Assembly: GCA_964432945.1 (NCBI GenBank) | Contig: CAYSPO010000013.1 | Span: 1 to 31,467 of the forward strand | Direction: 5' to 3' | DNA from: CAYSPO01 sp964432945 | GTDB lineage: Bacteria > Bacillota > Clostridia > Tissierellales > Peptoniphilaceae | Length of the DNA: 31,467 nucleotides | In this document: positions 16,701 to 24,507 of the stretch, piece by piece | Layout of the letters: each line of letters starts with the position of its first letter | How positions within the stretch are numbered: position 1 is the stretch's first letter | Made by a program: the position numbers and the translations under genes | The notes under the pieces: model-generated | What the model saw: the letters and a program-made list of their open reading frames with translations, nothing else | What the model was told of the DNA's origin: nothing | The model's database searches: none

Positions 16701-17861
16701 ATGAGAAAATTTTTAATTAAAGATGGAAAATACAAAATAAGGGCAACAGCTAACTTTGGTTTAGAAGCAGTCCTAAAAAGAGAACTTCAAAACTTAGGTT
16801 TTACAGACCTAGAAGTATTCGATAGAAAAATAGAGTTTTATGGGACAGCTAAAGATGTAGCTCTATGCAATATATGGCTAAGAACAGCAGAAAGAGTATT
16901 TATAATACTAGATGAATTCCCAGCAGAGACTTTCGATGAACTTTTTGAAAAAACAAAAGCCCTACCTTGGGCAGATATATTACCAAAAAATGCAAAGTTC
17001 CCTGTTCAAGGAAGAACCTACAAATCTAAACTGTTTTCTATTTCTGACTCTCAATCAATAGTGAAAAAAGCTATTGTTGAAAGTTTAAGGGATACATATA
17101 AAACTGATTGGTTTGAAGAAGACGGAGATAACTACCAATTAGAAATAGAAATTATTAAAGATATAGCATGTATAACCTTAGATACATCAGGGCAAGGTCT
17201 TCATAAAAGAGGTTACAGAGATAGGGCAGGCGATGCACCTTTAAAGGAAACAATGGCATCAGCCCTTGTTCAATTATCCTACTGGAATACTGATAGATTA
17301 CTTGTGGATCCTTTCTGTGGTTCAGGAACAATAGCCATCGAAGCTGCAATGCTAGGTAAAAATATAGCACCAGGCCTTGATAGAGATTTTGATGCTATGG
17401 CTTGGGATATTATCGGAAAAGATTTATTCAAAGAAGTAAGGCAAGAAGCTATGGGACAAGTTAAAATGGATGTTGAGTTAAATATTCTAGGGACAGATAT
17501 AGATAAATGGGGTATTGATAGATCAATTTCCAACAGAGATAACTTAGGCCTAACAGATGACGATATAAGATTTGAAATAAAAGATGCCCGTAGCTTCTAT
17601 ACAAGAGAAGACTATGGAGTTCTCATCACTAACCCACCTTATGGCGATAGGATGGGTACAGAAGAAGAAATAAGAAGTCTATATAAAGACTTCGGAAAGC
17701 AAGTAAGGGGCCTTGATACCTGGAGCTTCTATGTTTTAACTTCTATGGAAAGTTTTGAAAAAGACTTTGGAAGACAAGCAGACAGGAAGAGAAAATTGTA
17801 TAATGGTAAATTAAAAGTAGATTATTATCAATTTTATGGACCAAGACCACCTGTAAAATAA
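16701..17861 (+). CDS. rlmL: THUMP-domain 23S rRNA (guanine-N2)-methyltransferase, RlmL/YpsC type
   Basis: 386 residues. The N-terminal THUMP/ferredoxin-like RNA-binding part covers about 8-155 (IRATANFGLEAVLKRELQNLG at the start), followed by the class-I methyltransferase domain. The SAM-binding motif is DPFCGSGTIAIEAAM (from Asp203), and the catalytic N-P-P-Y motif is TNPPYGDRMG (Asn311-Tyr314), which acts on exocyclic amino groups. The length matches the single-domain Gram-positive YpsC proteins and not the fused E. coli RlmKL. The predicted target is m2G in 23S rRNA, by family. The ribosome binding site is weak (AAAGAAAG). It is first in an operon, with the PP2C gene 21 bases downstream. 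Confidence 0.9.
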   Translation: MRKFLIKDGKYKIRATANFGLEAVLKRELQNLGFTDLEVFDRKIEFYGTAKDVALCNIWLRTAERVFIILDEFPAETFDELFEKTKALPWADILPKNAKFPVQGRTYKSKLFSISDSQSIVKKAIVESLRDTYKTDWFEEDGDNYQLEIEIIKDIACITLDTSGQGLHKRGYRDRAGDAPLKETMASALVQLSYWNTDRLLVDPFCGSGTIAIEAAMLGKNIAPGLDRDFDAMAWDIIGKDLFKEVRQEAMGQVKMDVELNILGTDIDKWGIDRSISNRDNLGLTDDDIRFEIKDARSFYTREDYGVLITNPPYGDRMGTEEEIRSLYKDFGKQVRGLDTWSFYVLTSMESFEKDFGRQADRKRKLYNGKLKVDYYQFYGPRPPVK

Positions 17862-17882
17862 AGAGAGTTTAGAGGTGATATC

Positions 17883-19025
17883 ATGCTTGAAAAATGGAGA
17901 ATAAAAGAAAATCTAGACTTAAGAGAAGAAGTTAATCTTTGTAAGATGAATATCAATGTCCTAGAGTCCATGAAAGATTGGGTAAGGGTAATTGATAAAG
18001 ATGGCAATATTTTGTTTATGAATAAAGCTATGGAGAGCTTTGGCAATGTAAAGGCATTGGAATTTAGGTGTTCTTTTGAAGAAGATATCATAACTGATGA
18101 CGCTGTCATTCCTCATTCAGTTTCTCTTACTTCTCTTATAACTAATAAATCATTTACAAGTGAAATATTATTTCTAGGGAAAGAATACTCTGTAACATCA
18201 TCTCCTATTTTCAATGAAAATGGACAAGCATTTGCAGCAGTTGAAGTTTTCAGAGATATATCTGCAGAAGTAAGTATTCGTAGAGAACTTTTCAATGCCA
18301 ATAGGAGAATGGTCGATGATATTGAATTTTCAAAATCAATTCAAAAACAGCTTCTACCTAAAAAAGGTTTCTTTAATAATATTGAAATTGATTACTTTTA
18401 TAGACCATCAGAAGATCTTTCTGGAGATATGTTTGGTGTAGATATAATAGATGACGATAAAATAGCTTTTTATATATGCGATGTGGTAGGACATGGGGTA
18501 TCGGCATCCCTACTAACTATGTTTATAAAACAAAATATATCAGCTCTACTTTCAGAAGGTTATGGAATTTATCCAAATATGCTACTTAATAAACTTAAAA
18601 AGAAATTTAGTGAGCTAGGCCTTTCTTCTTCAGTATATGCAACGCTTTTCTACGGATATTATTCAAGAAGTAAAAATACAATGGTATATGCTAATGCAGG
18701 TCATAATTGTATGCCAATTCTAATGAGACAAAATTCTTACGAGAAATTAATAGCAACAGGATTTCCTATAAGTGATTTATTTCTAGGTTTTGATTATGAA
18801 GAAACAGAAGTTAAAATTAATCTAGGAGATATCCTAGTTTTTTATACAGATGGATTAACAGAAATCACAAACTATAGTGGCGAAGAGTTTGGAGTCAAGA
18901 GGTTTGAAGAAGCAGTAACAAATGATAGTACTAAAATAATAGAAAATGCAGTAAAGGCAGTGGATAGTTTTTCTTGGGGACAGCCTGACGATGATATGGC
19001 TATACTGCTAGCTAAGGTTGGATAG
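17883..19025 (+). CDS. PAS-domain PP2C-type serine/threonine phosphatase (RsbU/SpoIIE family)
   Basis: 380 residues. A PAS-like sensor covers about 28-130 (WVRVIDKDGNILFMNKAME, then ITSEILFLGKEYSV and the FRDISAE exit), a short helical linker 130-158 precedes the phosphatase, and the SpoIIE/PP2C domain covers about 160-378. Metal-site aspartates are visible: SGDMFG (Asp182), CDVVGHG (Asp200), FYTDGLTE and PDDDMAIL (Asp369-371). There is no membrane helix, so it senses something in the cytoplasm. Relatives dephosphorylate anti-anti-sigma factors (RsbV/SpoIIAA), but no such partner or anti-sigma kinase is near. GAGGTG precedes the ATG. The stop is followed after a single base by the pgi start, so the two are coupled. 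Confidence 0.88.
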   Translation: MLEKWRIKENLDLREEVNLCKMNINVLESMKDWVRVIDKDGNILFMNKAMESFGNVKALEFRCSFEEDIITDDAVIPHSVSLTSLITNKSFTSEILFLGKEYSVTSSPIFNENGQAFAAVEVFRDISAEVSIRRELFNANRRMVDDIEFSKSIQKQLLPKKGFFNNIEIDYFYRPSEDLSGDMFGVDIIDDDKIAFYICDVVGHGVSASLLTMFIKQNISALLSEGYGIYPNMLLNKLKKKFSELGLSSSVYATLFYGYYSRSKNTMVYANAGHNCMPILMRQNSYEKLIATGFPISDLFLGFDYEETEVKINLGDILVFYTDGLTEITNYSGEEFGVKRFEEAVTNDSTKIIENAVKAVDSFSWGQPDDDMAILLAKVG

Positions 19026-19026
19026 A

Positions 19027-20241
19027 ATGACGTTAGAATTTAAATTATTTGAAGATTACAAGCTAGACTTTAAAAAATCTTTCAAAGGACTAGATGAATT
19101 AATGAATTTAGAAACAGGGCCAAAAGCTTGGGTAGAGCTTCCTAGGCAAGATATAGACTTCACAAATATTTTACAAATAGCCGAAGAAATAAGGGAAAAG
19201 GCTGATGTATTTATCTTATGTGGAATAGGAGGCTCTTATCTTGGAGCAAGGTCAGTAATAGAAGCAATACAAGGTATTTATAAAAATGATATAGAAGTTA
19301 TCTATACAGGCAATAGCCTTAATCCCAATGAAATATGCGAGATATTAGAATATATCCAAGACAAAGATGTCTATATGAATGTTATTTCCAAATCAGGCTC
19401 CACAATGGAAACATGTATAGCCTTTTCTATCTTTAAGGACTTCATTGAGAATAAATATGAAAATCCTGAAGAAAGAATTATAGTTACAACTGGGGATAAT
19501 GATGGACTTTTAAATCAGATAGCTCAAAAAGATAATTATCGAACTCTAAGAGTTCCAGATAACATAGGTGGAAGATATTCTCTAATGACAAATGTTGGGC
19601 TTTTGCCTCTAGCAGTAGCTGGCATAGATATAAAGGAATTTATCAAAGGAGCAAAAGACTCCTACAAAAGATTTACAGAAAAATCAAAAGATAATCCAGC
19701 CTTAATTTATTCAGCTTTTAGGACACATATGGATGAAATAGGAAAAGTAGTAGAAATACTAATCTCCTACGACTTCAAGCTCGACTACATTGGCGAGTGG
19801 TGGATGCAGCTTTACGGAGAATCTCAAGGAAAAGACCACAAGGGAATGTATCCTTCAACCCTTGTTTACTCAAGAGATCTTCATTCAGTAGGACAGTTTA
19901 TCCAAGATGGAAGAAGAAATATCTTTGAAACGGTTTTAGAAGTAAAAAGTCCTAAAGAAGATATCACAATTCCATGGGTAGGAGAAGGAGAAAGTCTAGT
20001 TAATAAAAGTCTTCATGAAGTCAATAGAATAGCAGTAGAAGCAGTTATGGAAGCCCATTTAGCAGGGGGAGTTCCTAATGCGAGAATAACTATTGATGAA
20101 ATAAACCCCTATAACCTTGGACAGTTAATTTATTTCTTTATGGTTTCATGTGCTATAAACTCCTATGAACTCGGAGTTAACCCCTTTGATCAACCAGGAG
20201 TAGAGGCATATAAGATAAATATAAAAAATAAACTTAAATAG
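19027..20241 (+). CDS. pgi: Glucose-6-phosphate isomerase
   Basis: Glycolytic enzyme interconverting glucose-6-phosphate and fructose-6-phosphate in the cytoplasm. Two SIS folds are recognisable: GIGGSYLGARS (about 65-75) and SKSGST (about 122-127) bind the sugar phosphate, RVPDNIGGRYS contains the conserved Arg, EWWMQLYGESQGKDHKG the catalytic Glu, and the last helix carries the family's C-terminal Lys region. It is 404 residues, about 45 shorter than the usual Gram-positive Pgi. The start is set at the ATG at 19027, with AAGG nine bases upstream inside the PP2C gene. A TTG at 19018 would overlap that gene and add three residues. Last gene of the rlmL operon. Confidence 0.92.
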   Translation: MTLEFKLFEDYKLDFKKSFKGLDELMNLETGPKAWVELPRQDIDFTNILQIAEEIREKADVFILCGIGGSYLGARSVIEAIQGIYKNDIEVIYTGNSLNPNEICEILEYIQDKDVYMNVISKSGSTMETCIAFSIFKDFIENKYENPEERIIVTTGDNDGLLNQIAQKDNYRTLRVPDNIGGRYSLMTNVGLLPLAVAGIDIKEFIKGAKDSYKRFTEKSKDNPALIYSAFRTHMDEIGKVVEILISYDFKLDYIGEWWMQLYGESQGKDHKGMYPSTLVYSRDLHSVGQFIQDGRRNIFETVLEVKSPKEDITIPWVGEGESLVNKSLHEVNRIAVEAVMEAHLAGGVPNARITIDEINPYNLGQLIYFFMVSCAINSYELGVNPFDQPGVEAYKINIKNKLK

Positions 20242-20290
20242 TGGATTTTTATGCTTGATTTTTCCTAGCATAATTTATCCATTATTTTTT
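20238..20290 (+). terminator. Terminator after pgi
   Basis: Imperfect stem: AATA-TGGAT-TATGCT pairs with AGCATA-ATCCA-TTATT around a T-rich loop, ending in six T residues. It lies 26 bases before the rlmD start, so it may also act as an attenuator for that gene. Confidence 0.7.
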
Positions 20291-20315
20291 ATAAATAGGA
20301 AAAGATAGGTAAAGT

Positions 20316-21662
20316 ATGAAAAAATTAAAAGAAGTTAAAATTGAAAGTTTTTTATATCCAAACTTAGGAGTTGGATACTATGAAGATAGAGAAGTAAGAG
20401 TAAAAAATACCCTTCCAGGAAGAAAAGTAGCCGTTAAGTTTGGCAAAAGAAGTCAAGGTCATGTAGAAGGCAAGCATTTCCAAGATATTGAAAAAAGTCC
20501 ATTGGAAACCTTTCAAGGCTGCCCTAATCTAGACTGCGGTGGCTGTAGCTTCCAAACAGTATCCTATGAAGATGAAAAGAAAATTAAATTAATGGGACTT
20601 GAAAACCTAGCCAAAGAAAAAGATTTAGATGTAAACTTTATCTTCCATGAAAACCCAAGACCAATAGCATATAGAGGGAAAATGGAATATACCTTTGGTG
20701 ATCAAGAAAAAGGCGGAGAACTTTTTCTTGGAATGCATAGAAAAAAGAAATTCTATGAAATAGTGCCAACTCCCGAGTGTAATATAGTTCATCCAGACTT
20801 TGAGAAAATAAGAGCAAATGTCCAAGAATACTTCAGAAAAAATGGACAATCCCAATACATCAGATCCAAGCACGAAGGCTTTTTAAGACACCTAGTTGTA
20901 AGATACTCATTAAGTATGGGAGAAATTTTAGTAAACCTAGTTACATCAAGCCAAGATGAACTTGACACAGAAGCCTTTGTGAAAATTCTTCTTGATTTAG
21001 AGCTTGAAGGAAAAATTGTAGGAGTTCTTCATACAATTAATGACAGTATGGCAGACACAGTAATAGCTGAAGAACTAAGGCTAATCTACGGCAGAAATCA
21101 TATCTTCGAGAGAGTTCTAGGGCTAGATTTCAAGGTATCAGCTTTTTCGTTCTTCCAGCCAAATGTAGCAGGAATAGAAAACTTATACTCAAGAGTTCTA
21201 GAAATGGCAAGCTCAATTGACCATGAAACAGTCTACGATCTTTACTCAGGAACAGGAACTATCGGGCAAATTCTCTCCAAAGTTTGTAACAAAGTTATAG
21301 GAGTGGAAATAGTAGAAGAAGCAGTGAAAGCTGCAAATGAAAATGCAAAACTAAATAACATAACAAACGCCCACTTTATAGCCAACGATGTTCTAGATGA
21401 AATTGGAAAACTAGATAAAGGCTCAGATTTAATTGTCCTAGATCCCCCAAGATCAGGCATTGTTCCTAAAGCACTAAAGGGAATACTTAACCATAAGCCT
21501 AAAAACTTCATCTATATATCTTGTAATCCAAGATCAATGATGGAAGACTTAAATATCTTCTTTGAAGAAGGCTATAGGCTAGAAGGGGATATCGAAATCT
21601 TCGACCAATTTACCCGTACCTACCATGCAGAATGCCTAGCATTGATAACAAGAGATAAGTAA
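20316..21662 (+). CDS. rlmD: 23S rRNA (uracil-C5)-methyltransferase, RlmD/RlmCD/TrmA family
   Basis: 448 residues. A short N-terminal TRAM-like RNA-binding segment is followed by a [4Fe-4S] cysteine set (Cys69, Cys74, Cys77, Cys155; CPNLDCGGC and PECNIVHPD), and then the methyltransferase domain. The SAM motif is DLYSGTGTIGQIL (about 308-320), the motif IV loop is DPPRSG (376-381), the nucleophile is Cys403 in YISCNPRSM, and the final base-binding region is FDQFTRTYHAECLALI. It methylates C5 of uridines in 23S rRNA, most likely as RlmCD does in Gram-positives; a single gene often covers both sites. AAGATAGGTAAAG precedes the ATG. Terminated by a strong hairpin at 21688. Confidence 0.92.
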   Translation: MKKLKEVKIESFLYPNLGVGYYEDREVRVKNTLPGRKVAVKFGKRSQGHVEGKHFQDIEKSPLETFQGCPNLDCGGCSFQTVSYEDEKKIKLMGLENLAKEKDLDVNFIFHENPRPIAYRGKMEYTFGDQEKGGELFLGMHRKKKFYEIVPTPECNIVHPDFEKIRANVQEYFRKNGQSQYIRSKHEGFLRHLVVRYSLSMGEILVNLVTSSQDELDTEAFVKILLDLELEGKIVGVLHTINDSMADTVIAEELRLIYGRNHIFERVLGLDFKVSAFSFFQPNVAGIENLYSRVLEMASSIDHETVYDLYSGTGTIGQILSKVCNKVIGVEIVEEAVKAANENAKLNNITNAHFIANDVLDEIGKLDKGSDLIVLDPPRSGIVPKALKGILNHKPKNFIYISCNPRSMMEDLNIFFEEGYRLEGDIEIFDQFTRTYHAECLALITRDK

Positions 21663-21687
21663 GAGAAGGTTATATAATATACTAATT

Positions 21688-21727
21688 AACAAACACCTAG
21701 AGACATCTCTAGGTGTTTGTTTTGTTC
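21688..21727 (+). terminator. Terminator after rlmD
   Basis: Very long perfect stem AACAAACACCTAGAGA / TCTCTAGGTGTTTGTT, opening at its tip to an effective ACATCT-type loop, followed by TTGTT. Confidence 0.9.
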
Positions 21728-21759
21728 TAATATATCTTTATCCTATTAATCCATAAAAA

Positions 21760-21768
21760 TGTTATAGT
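21760..21768 (+). promoter_or_regulatory. Extended -10 promoter of the EamA-family gene
   Basis: TGTTATAGT (TG at 21760-21761, TATAGT at 21763-21768) lies 54 bases before the start codon. There is no clear -35 box. Confidence 0.45.
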
Positions 21769-21822
21769 ATTAATAGTAAAAAATTATTCAAACCCCAAAA
21801 ATAAATCACAACCGGAGAGAAA

Positions 21823-22713
21823 ATGAAAAGAAAAAATATCGCCATAATTTTTGCCATACTTGCTGCTGCCCTATACTCAATAAATGTTCCTTTATCCAAA
21901 ATACTACTAGGGAAAATAAGCCCAACTATTATGGCATCTTTACTTTACCTAGGATCAGGTTTTGGTATGCTTATTTTAGTTCTTTTTTCAAGAATACTAG
22001 GAAAAGAAAGTAAAAAAGATAACCTAACAAGAAAAGAACTTCCTTATACAATTGCTATGGTTGTTCTAGATATCTTCGCCCCAATTTTATTAATGTTTGG
22101 AATTTCAAACACAAATTCAGCCAATGTTTCCCTTCTTAATAACTTTGAAATAGTGGCAACTTCCTTAATAGCTATGATTATATTCAAAGAAAAGATTTCT
22201 AAGAAACTGTGCTTATCTATCATACTTGTGGTCATTGCAACAACTATCCTTAGCTTTGAAGGGATAGATGCCTTTACCTTTAATAAAGGCTCACTTTATG
22301 TAATAGGAGCTTGTATTTGCTGGGGCTTCGAGAACAACTGCACAAAGATGATAAGCAATAAAAGTTCAGAGGAAATTGTAATAATAAAAGGTATATTTTC
22401 AGGTCTTGGCATTCTCGTCCTTGCTTTTCTAGTAGGGGAAAGTCTACCTTCATTTAAGTGGATAGCTTATAGTTTAATTCTTGGCTTTATATTCTATGGG
22501 CTAAGTATTAATTTTTATATTATGGCTCAGAAAGATTTAGGAGCAGCTAAAACAAGTGCTTATTACTCAGTTGCACCTTTTCTAGGAGTAACTTTCAGTA
22601 TCCTTCTTCTTGGAGAATTCCTAGATATAAATTTTTATATTGCACTTTTAATTATTCTTTTAAGTACAATTATTATGGTTAAAGATACGATGGAAATTAA
22701 TACTAGTTACTAA
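21823..22713 (+). CDS. EamA/DMT-family membrane transporter
   Basis: 296 residues with about ten transmembrane helices in two EamA repeats (about 5-145 and 155-290), no signal peptide. Repeat 1 starts IAIIFAILAAALYSINVPLSK with the usual Pro in helix 1, and repeat 2 shows GASICWGFENNC-like sequence and the C-terminal APFLGVTFSILLLGEFL motif. The family exports or imports small metabolites (amino acids, nucleotide sugars, purines), and the substrate cannot be told. CGGAGAG precedes the ATG. Stand-alone unit between two terminators. Confidence 0.88.
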   Translation: MKRKNIAIIFAILAAALYSINVPLSKILLGKISPTIMASLLYLGSGFGMLILVLFSRILGKESKKDNLTRKELPYTIAMVVLDIFAPILLMFGISNTNSANVSLLNNFEIVATSLIAMIIFKEKISKKLCLSIILVVIATTILSFEGIDAFTFNKGSLYVIGACICWGFENNCTKMISNKSSEEIVIIKGIFSGLGILVLAFLVGESLPSFKWIAYSLILGFIFYGLSINFYIMAQKDLGAAKTSAYYSVAPFLGVTFSILLLGEFLDINFYIALLIILLSTIIMVKDTMEINTSY

Positions 22714-22714
22714 T

Positions 22715-22760
22715 AAAATAAGTGCTTATTATATATAAATATAGGCACTTATTTTATTTT
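22715..22760 (+). terminator. Terminator after EamA gene
   Basis: AAAATAAGTGC / GCACTTATTTT stem with a 19-base AT-rich loop, followed by ATTTTGG. It begins two bases after the stop codon. Confidence 0.8.
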
Positions 22761-22905
22761 GGATTAATGATCTATTAAAAGGTATAGATTTAATTATGGT
22801 ATATGGAGAAAACGTCAGTATATGATAAAACAAAGTCTAAAGATTTATTGTTTTTTTATAGCTTAAATATTATCTAGTCAATATCAAATCAGAATTTATA
22901 AGCTA

Positions 22906-22967
22906 TATTCATTAATTTGGGAATAAGGCGTATTCATTAAATTGTGAATAGAAGCTATTCATTGAAG
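22906..22967. repeat. Imperfect 25-bp tandem repeat with internal inverted repeats
   Basis: Two full 25-base units (22906-22930 and 22931-22955) and a partial third begin TATTCATT. Units 1 and 2 contain the TATTC / GAATA inverted pair, so each can form a small hairpin. No U-tract. Function unknown; could be a protein-binding array or a structured RNA. Confidence 0.65.
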
Positions 22968-23124
22968 AAAATTAGTGTTAAAATAATTATTCCTTATTAT
23001 CATAAAAATGGAGAAAAGAATTTTTACATACAATTAAAAGATAAAAAAAGCTAGAGATTTATTTTATTTATAGAAAAGATATTTATAAATATTAATTCTT
23101 TGAATATTTTTTTCTATAATAAAA

Positions 23125-23193
23125 ACCAAGATAATAAAACAAGATAATAAAAACCAAGATAATAAACTAAGATATTAAGACTAAGATAATAAT
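23125..23193 (+). repeat. Five tandem AAGATAATAA-type repeats in the GrpB-gene leader
   Basis: Five copies of a 13-15-base unit with core AAGATAATAA (one copy AAGATATTAA), preceded by AC or ACC. They lie downstream of a TATAAT box and 26 bases before the start codon, so they would be in the 5' untranslated RNA. Copy number could vary by slippage. Confidence 0.7.
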
Positions 23194-23218
23194 AAAGGAA
23201 AAAAATATAGGAGATAAG

Positions 23219-23734
23219 ATGAGAACAGAGAAAGTTGTTGTAGAGAAATGGAACCCCCAGTGGAGAAGTGAGTTTGAAAAGATTGTTCACTCATTAGGGG
23301 AAGAAGTAAGGGAGAATACTCTAAGAATTGAGCATATAGGAAGCACATCTGTGGAAGGCTTATCTTCTAAAAATATCATAGACCTAGATCTAGTTATAGA
23401 AGATATGGAAGATTTTCCGAAACTAAAGGAAAGCCTTGAAAAGAAAGGTTATATCCACGAAGGAGATTTAGGGATAAAGGGGAGAGAGGCTTTTTGCTAT
23501 GAGAAAAAGCCTAATCGGATGCCTCATCATTTATATGTATGCCCTAGAAATTCCCCTGAACTCTATCGCCATATTAAATTCAGAGATTATCTTAGGGGAA
23601 ATACTGAGCTTATTGAAGAATATTCAAAGATAAAAGAAGAAGCAGCCCAGCTTTATCCTTCAGATATTGACAAGTATATGGAGCATAAGTCTGCCTTTAT
23701 CGAAAAAATTTATAAGGAATGTGGACTTATCTAA
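23219..23734 (+). CDS. GrpB-family (UPF0157) nucleotidyltransferase-like protein
   Basis: 171 residues, typical of the family. The nucleotidyltransferase-like core is RIEHIGSTSVEGL (GST at 41-43) followed by two acidic residues in IIDLDLVIED (Asp55, Asp57); further blocks are MPHHLYVCPRNSPE and FRDYLRGN near the end. The family has the minimal Pol-beta fold but its substrate is not established; some annotations link it to dephospho-CoA kinase fusions or to drug resistance. AGGAGA precedes the ATG. The leader carries five direct repeats. It stands alone with no close neighbour on either side. Confidence 0.88.
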   Translation: MRTEKVVVEKWNPQWRSEFEKIVHSLGEEVRENTLRIEHIGSTSVEGLSSKNIIDLDLVIEDMEDFPKLKESLEKKGYIHEGDLGIKGREAFCYEKKPNRMPHHLYVCPRNSPELYRHIKFRDYLRGNTELIEEYSKIKEEAAQLYPSDIDKYMEHKSAFIEKIYKECGLI

Positions 23735-24087
23735 ATTAAATAATTGCTCATAAAAAAACCAACTTTTATCCCTATAAATATCCCAGCCTTTAGAGAGAAA
23801 TGAAGCCTAGTTCGCCAAAATAAAAACTCCACTATATTAATTAAATTATACAAAGAGTTTATTCTTGCTAAATATTTTCTAACTAATTAAGCATTGATAA
23901 TTCTAAATCTATTATCTTTATGCTATTAATCTATGGGAATTACAAGAGTTAAATTAAAGCTAATTAAGGAAAGTAAATAGGGAAGGCTTATTATTGAAAA
24001 CTACCTTTAGATTTTCCTTTTTATAAAAACTATATCTAAAGAAAATAAAACCCATCTCAGATAGACAGAGATAGGTTTTTCTTTTAA
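23735..24087. other. Convergent non-coding gap
   Basis: 353 AT-rich bases between the + strand GrpB gene and the − strand membrane-protein gene. Only a bidirectional hairpin at 24047-24080 is seen; no open frame of note. Confidence 0.7.
24047..24080 (-). terminator. Bidirectional terminator of the − strand operon
   Basis: Stem AAAACC-C-ATCTC / GAGAT-A-GGTTTT with one C/A mismatch and a 9-base loop. T-runs flank it on both strands (GGTTTTTCTTTT on +, GGGTTTTATTTT on −). It lies 8 bases past the stop of the − strand membrane protein. Confidence 0.8.
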
Positions 24088-24507
24088 TTATTCGTTTTTT
24101 TCTAAATGTTTTTTTACTTCAAAATTATACTTCAGCCCTTGTAGTACAGCTATTATTACTAACACAACAGTTATATAAGCATAGCTTCTAAAAGGAGCAT
24201 GTAAGTTTAGAGCAAGGACAACTCCTAGAATTAAAAAGATGGCAATATTTTCAATTCTTACATAATTCTTTATTTCTTTATTTTTTAGTTTAACGGCAAT
24301 TATTATGGAAATAGCGATTAATATTAAGCCGATAATCCTTAGATAAGTTAAAGGAATTAATTTGAGAAGCTGTCTTTTTCTAAAAAGTAGGTGGTGGACT
24401 AAACCACCCCTACCGAAAGTCATTTTCTCTAATATAAACATTGCTACAAGCCCAAAGATTTGGATAGCTGTAACTAGCTTATATTTTCTAGAAACCTTGG
24501 TTATCAC
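24088..24507 (-). CDS. Small four-helix membrane protein of unknown function
   Basis: 139 residues from the GTG at 24507 with four predicted transmembrane helices: VTAIQIFGLVAMFIL, YLRIIGLILIAISIIIAV, IENIAIFLILGVVLALNL and YITVVLVIIAVLQGL. A conserved-looking cytoplasmic or outer loop GRGGLVHHLLFRKRQLL lies between helices 1 and 2. The GTG at 24507 is chosen because GAAGG lies 8 bases before it; a GTG at 24513 would leave only two bases. It overlaps the end of the rhodanese lipoprotein gene by about 20 bases, so it is translationally coupled to it. No family recognised. It may anchor or transport for the sulfurtransferase. Confidence 0.7.
   Translation of the reverse strand: MITKVSRKYKLVTAIQIFGLVAMFILEKMTFGRGGLVHHLLFRKRQLLKLIPLTYLRIIGLILIAISIIIAVKLKNKEIKNYVRIENIAIFLILGVVLALNLHAPFRSYAYITVVLVIIAVLQGLKYNFEVKKHLEKNE

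Larger units (their letters stand above)
22714..23218. other. Repeat-rich non-coding gap before the GrpB-family gene
   Basis: 505 bases without a plausible gene. It contains a terminator (22715-22760), a 25-bp tandem repeat (22906-22967), a TATAAT box at 23115-23120 and a run of AAGATAATAA-type repeats (23125-23193) leading up to the ribosome binding site. Confidence 0.7.

Noticed and set aside
23125..23193. CRISPR array
   Set aside because: The repeat units are only 13-15 bases, adjoin without unique spacers, and no cas gene is near.
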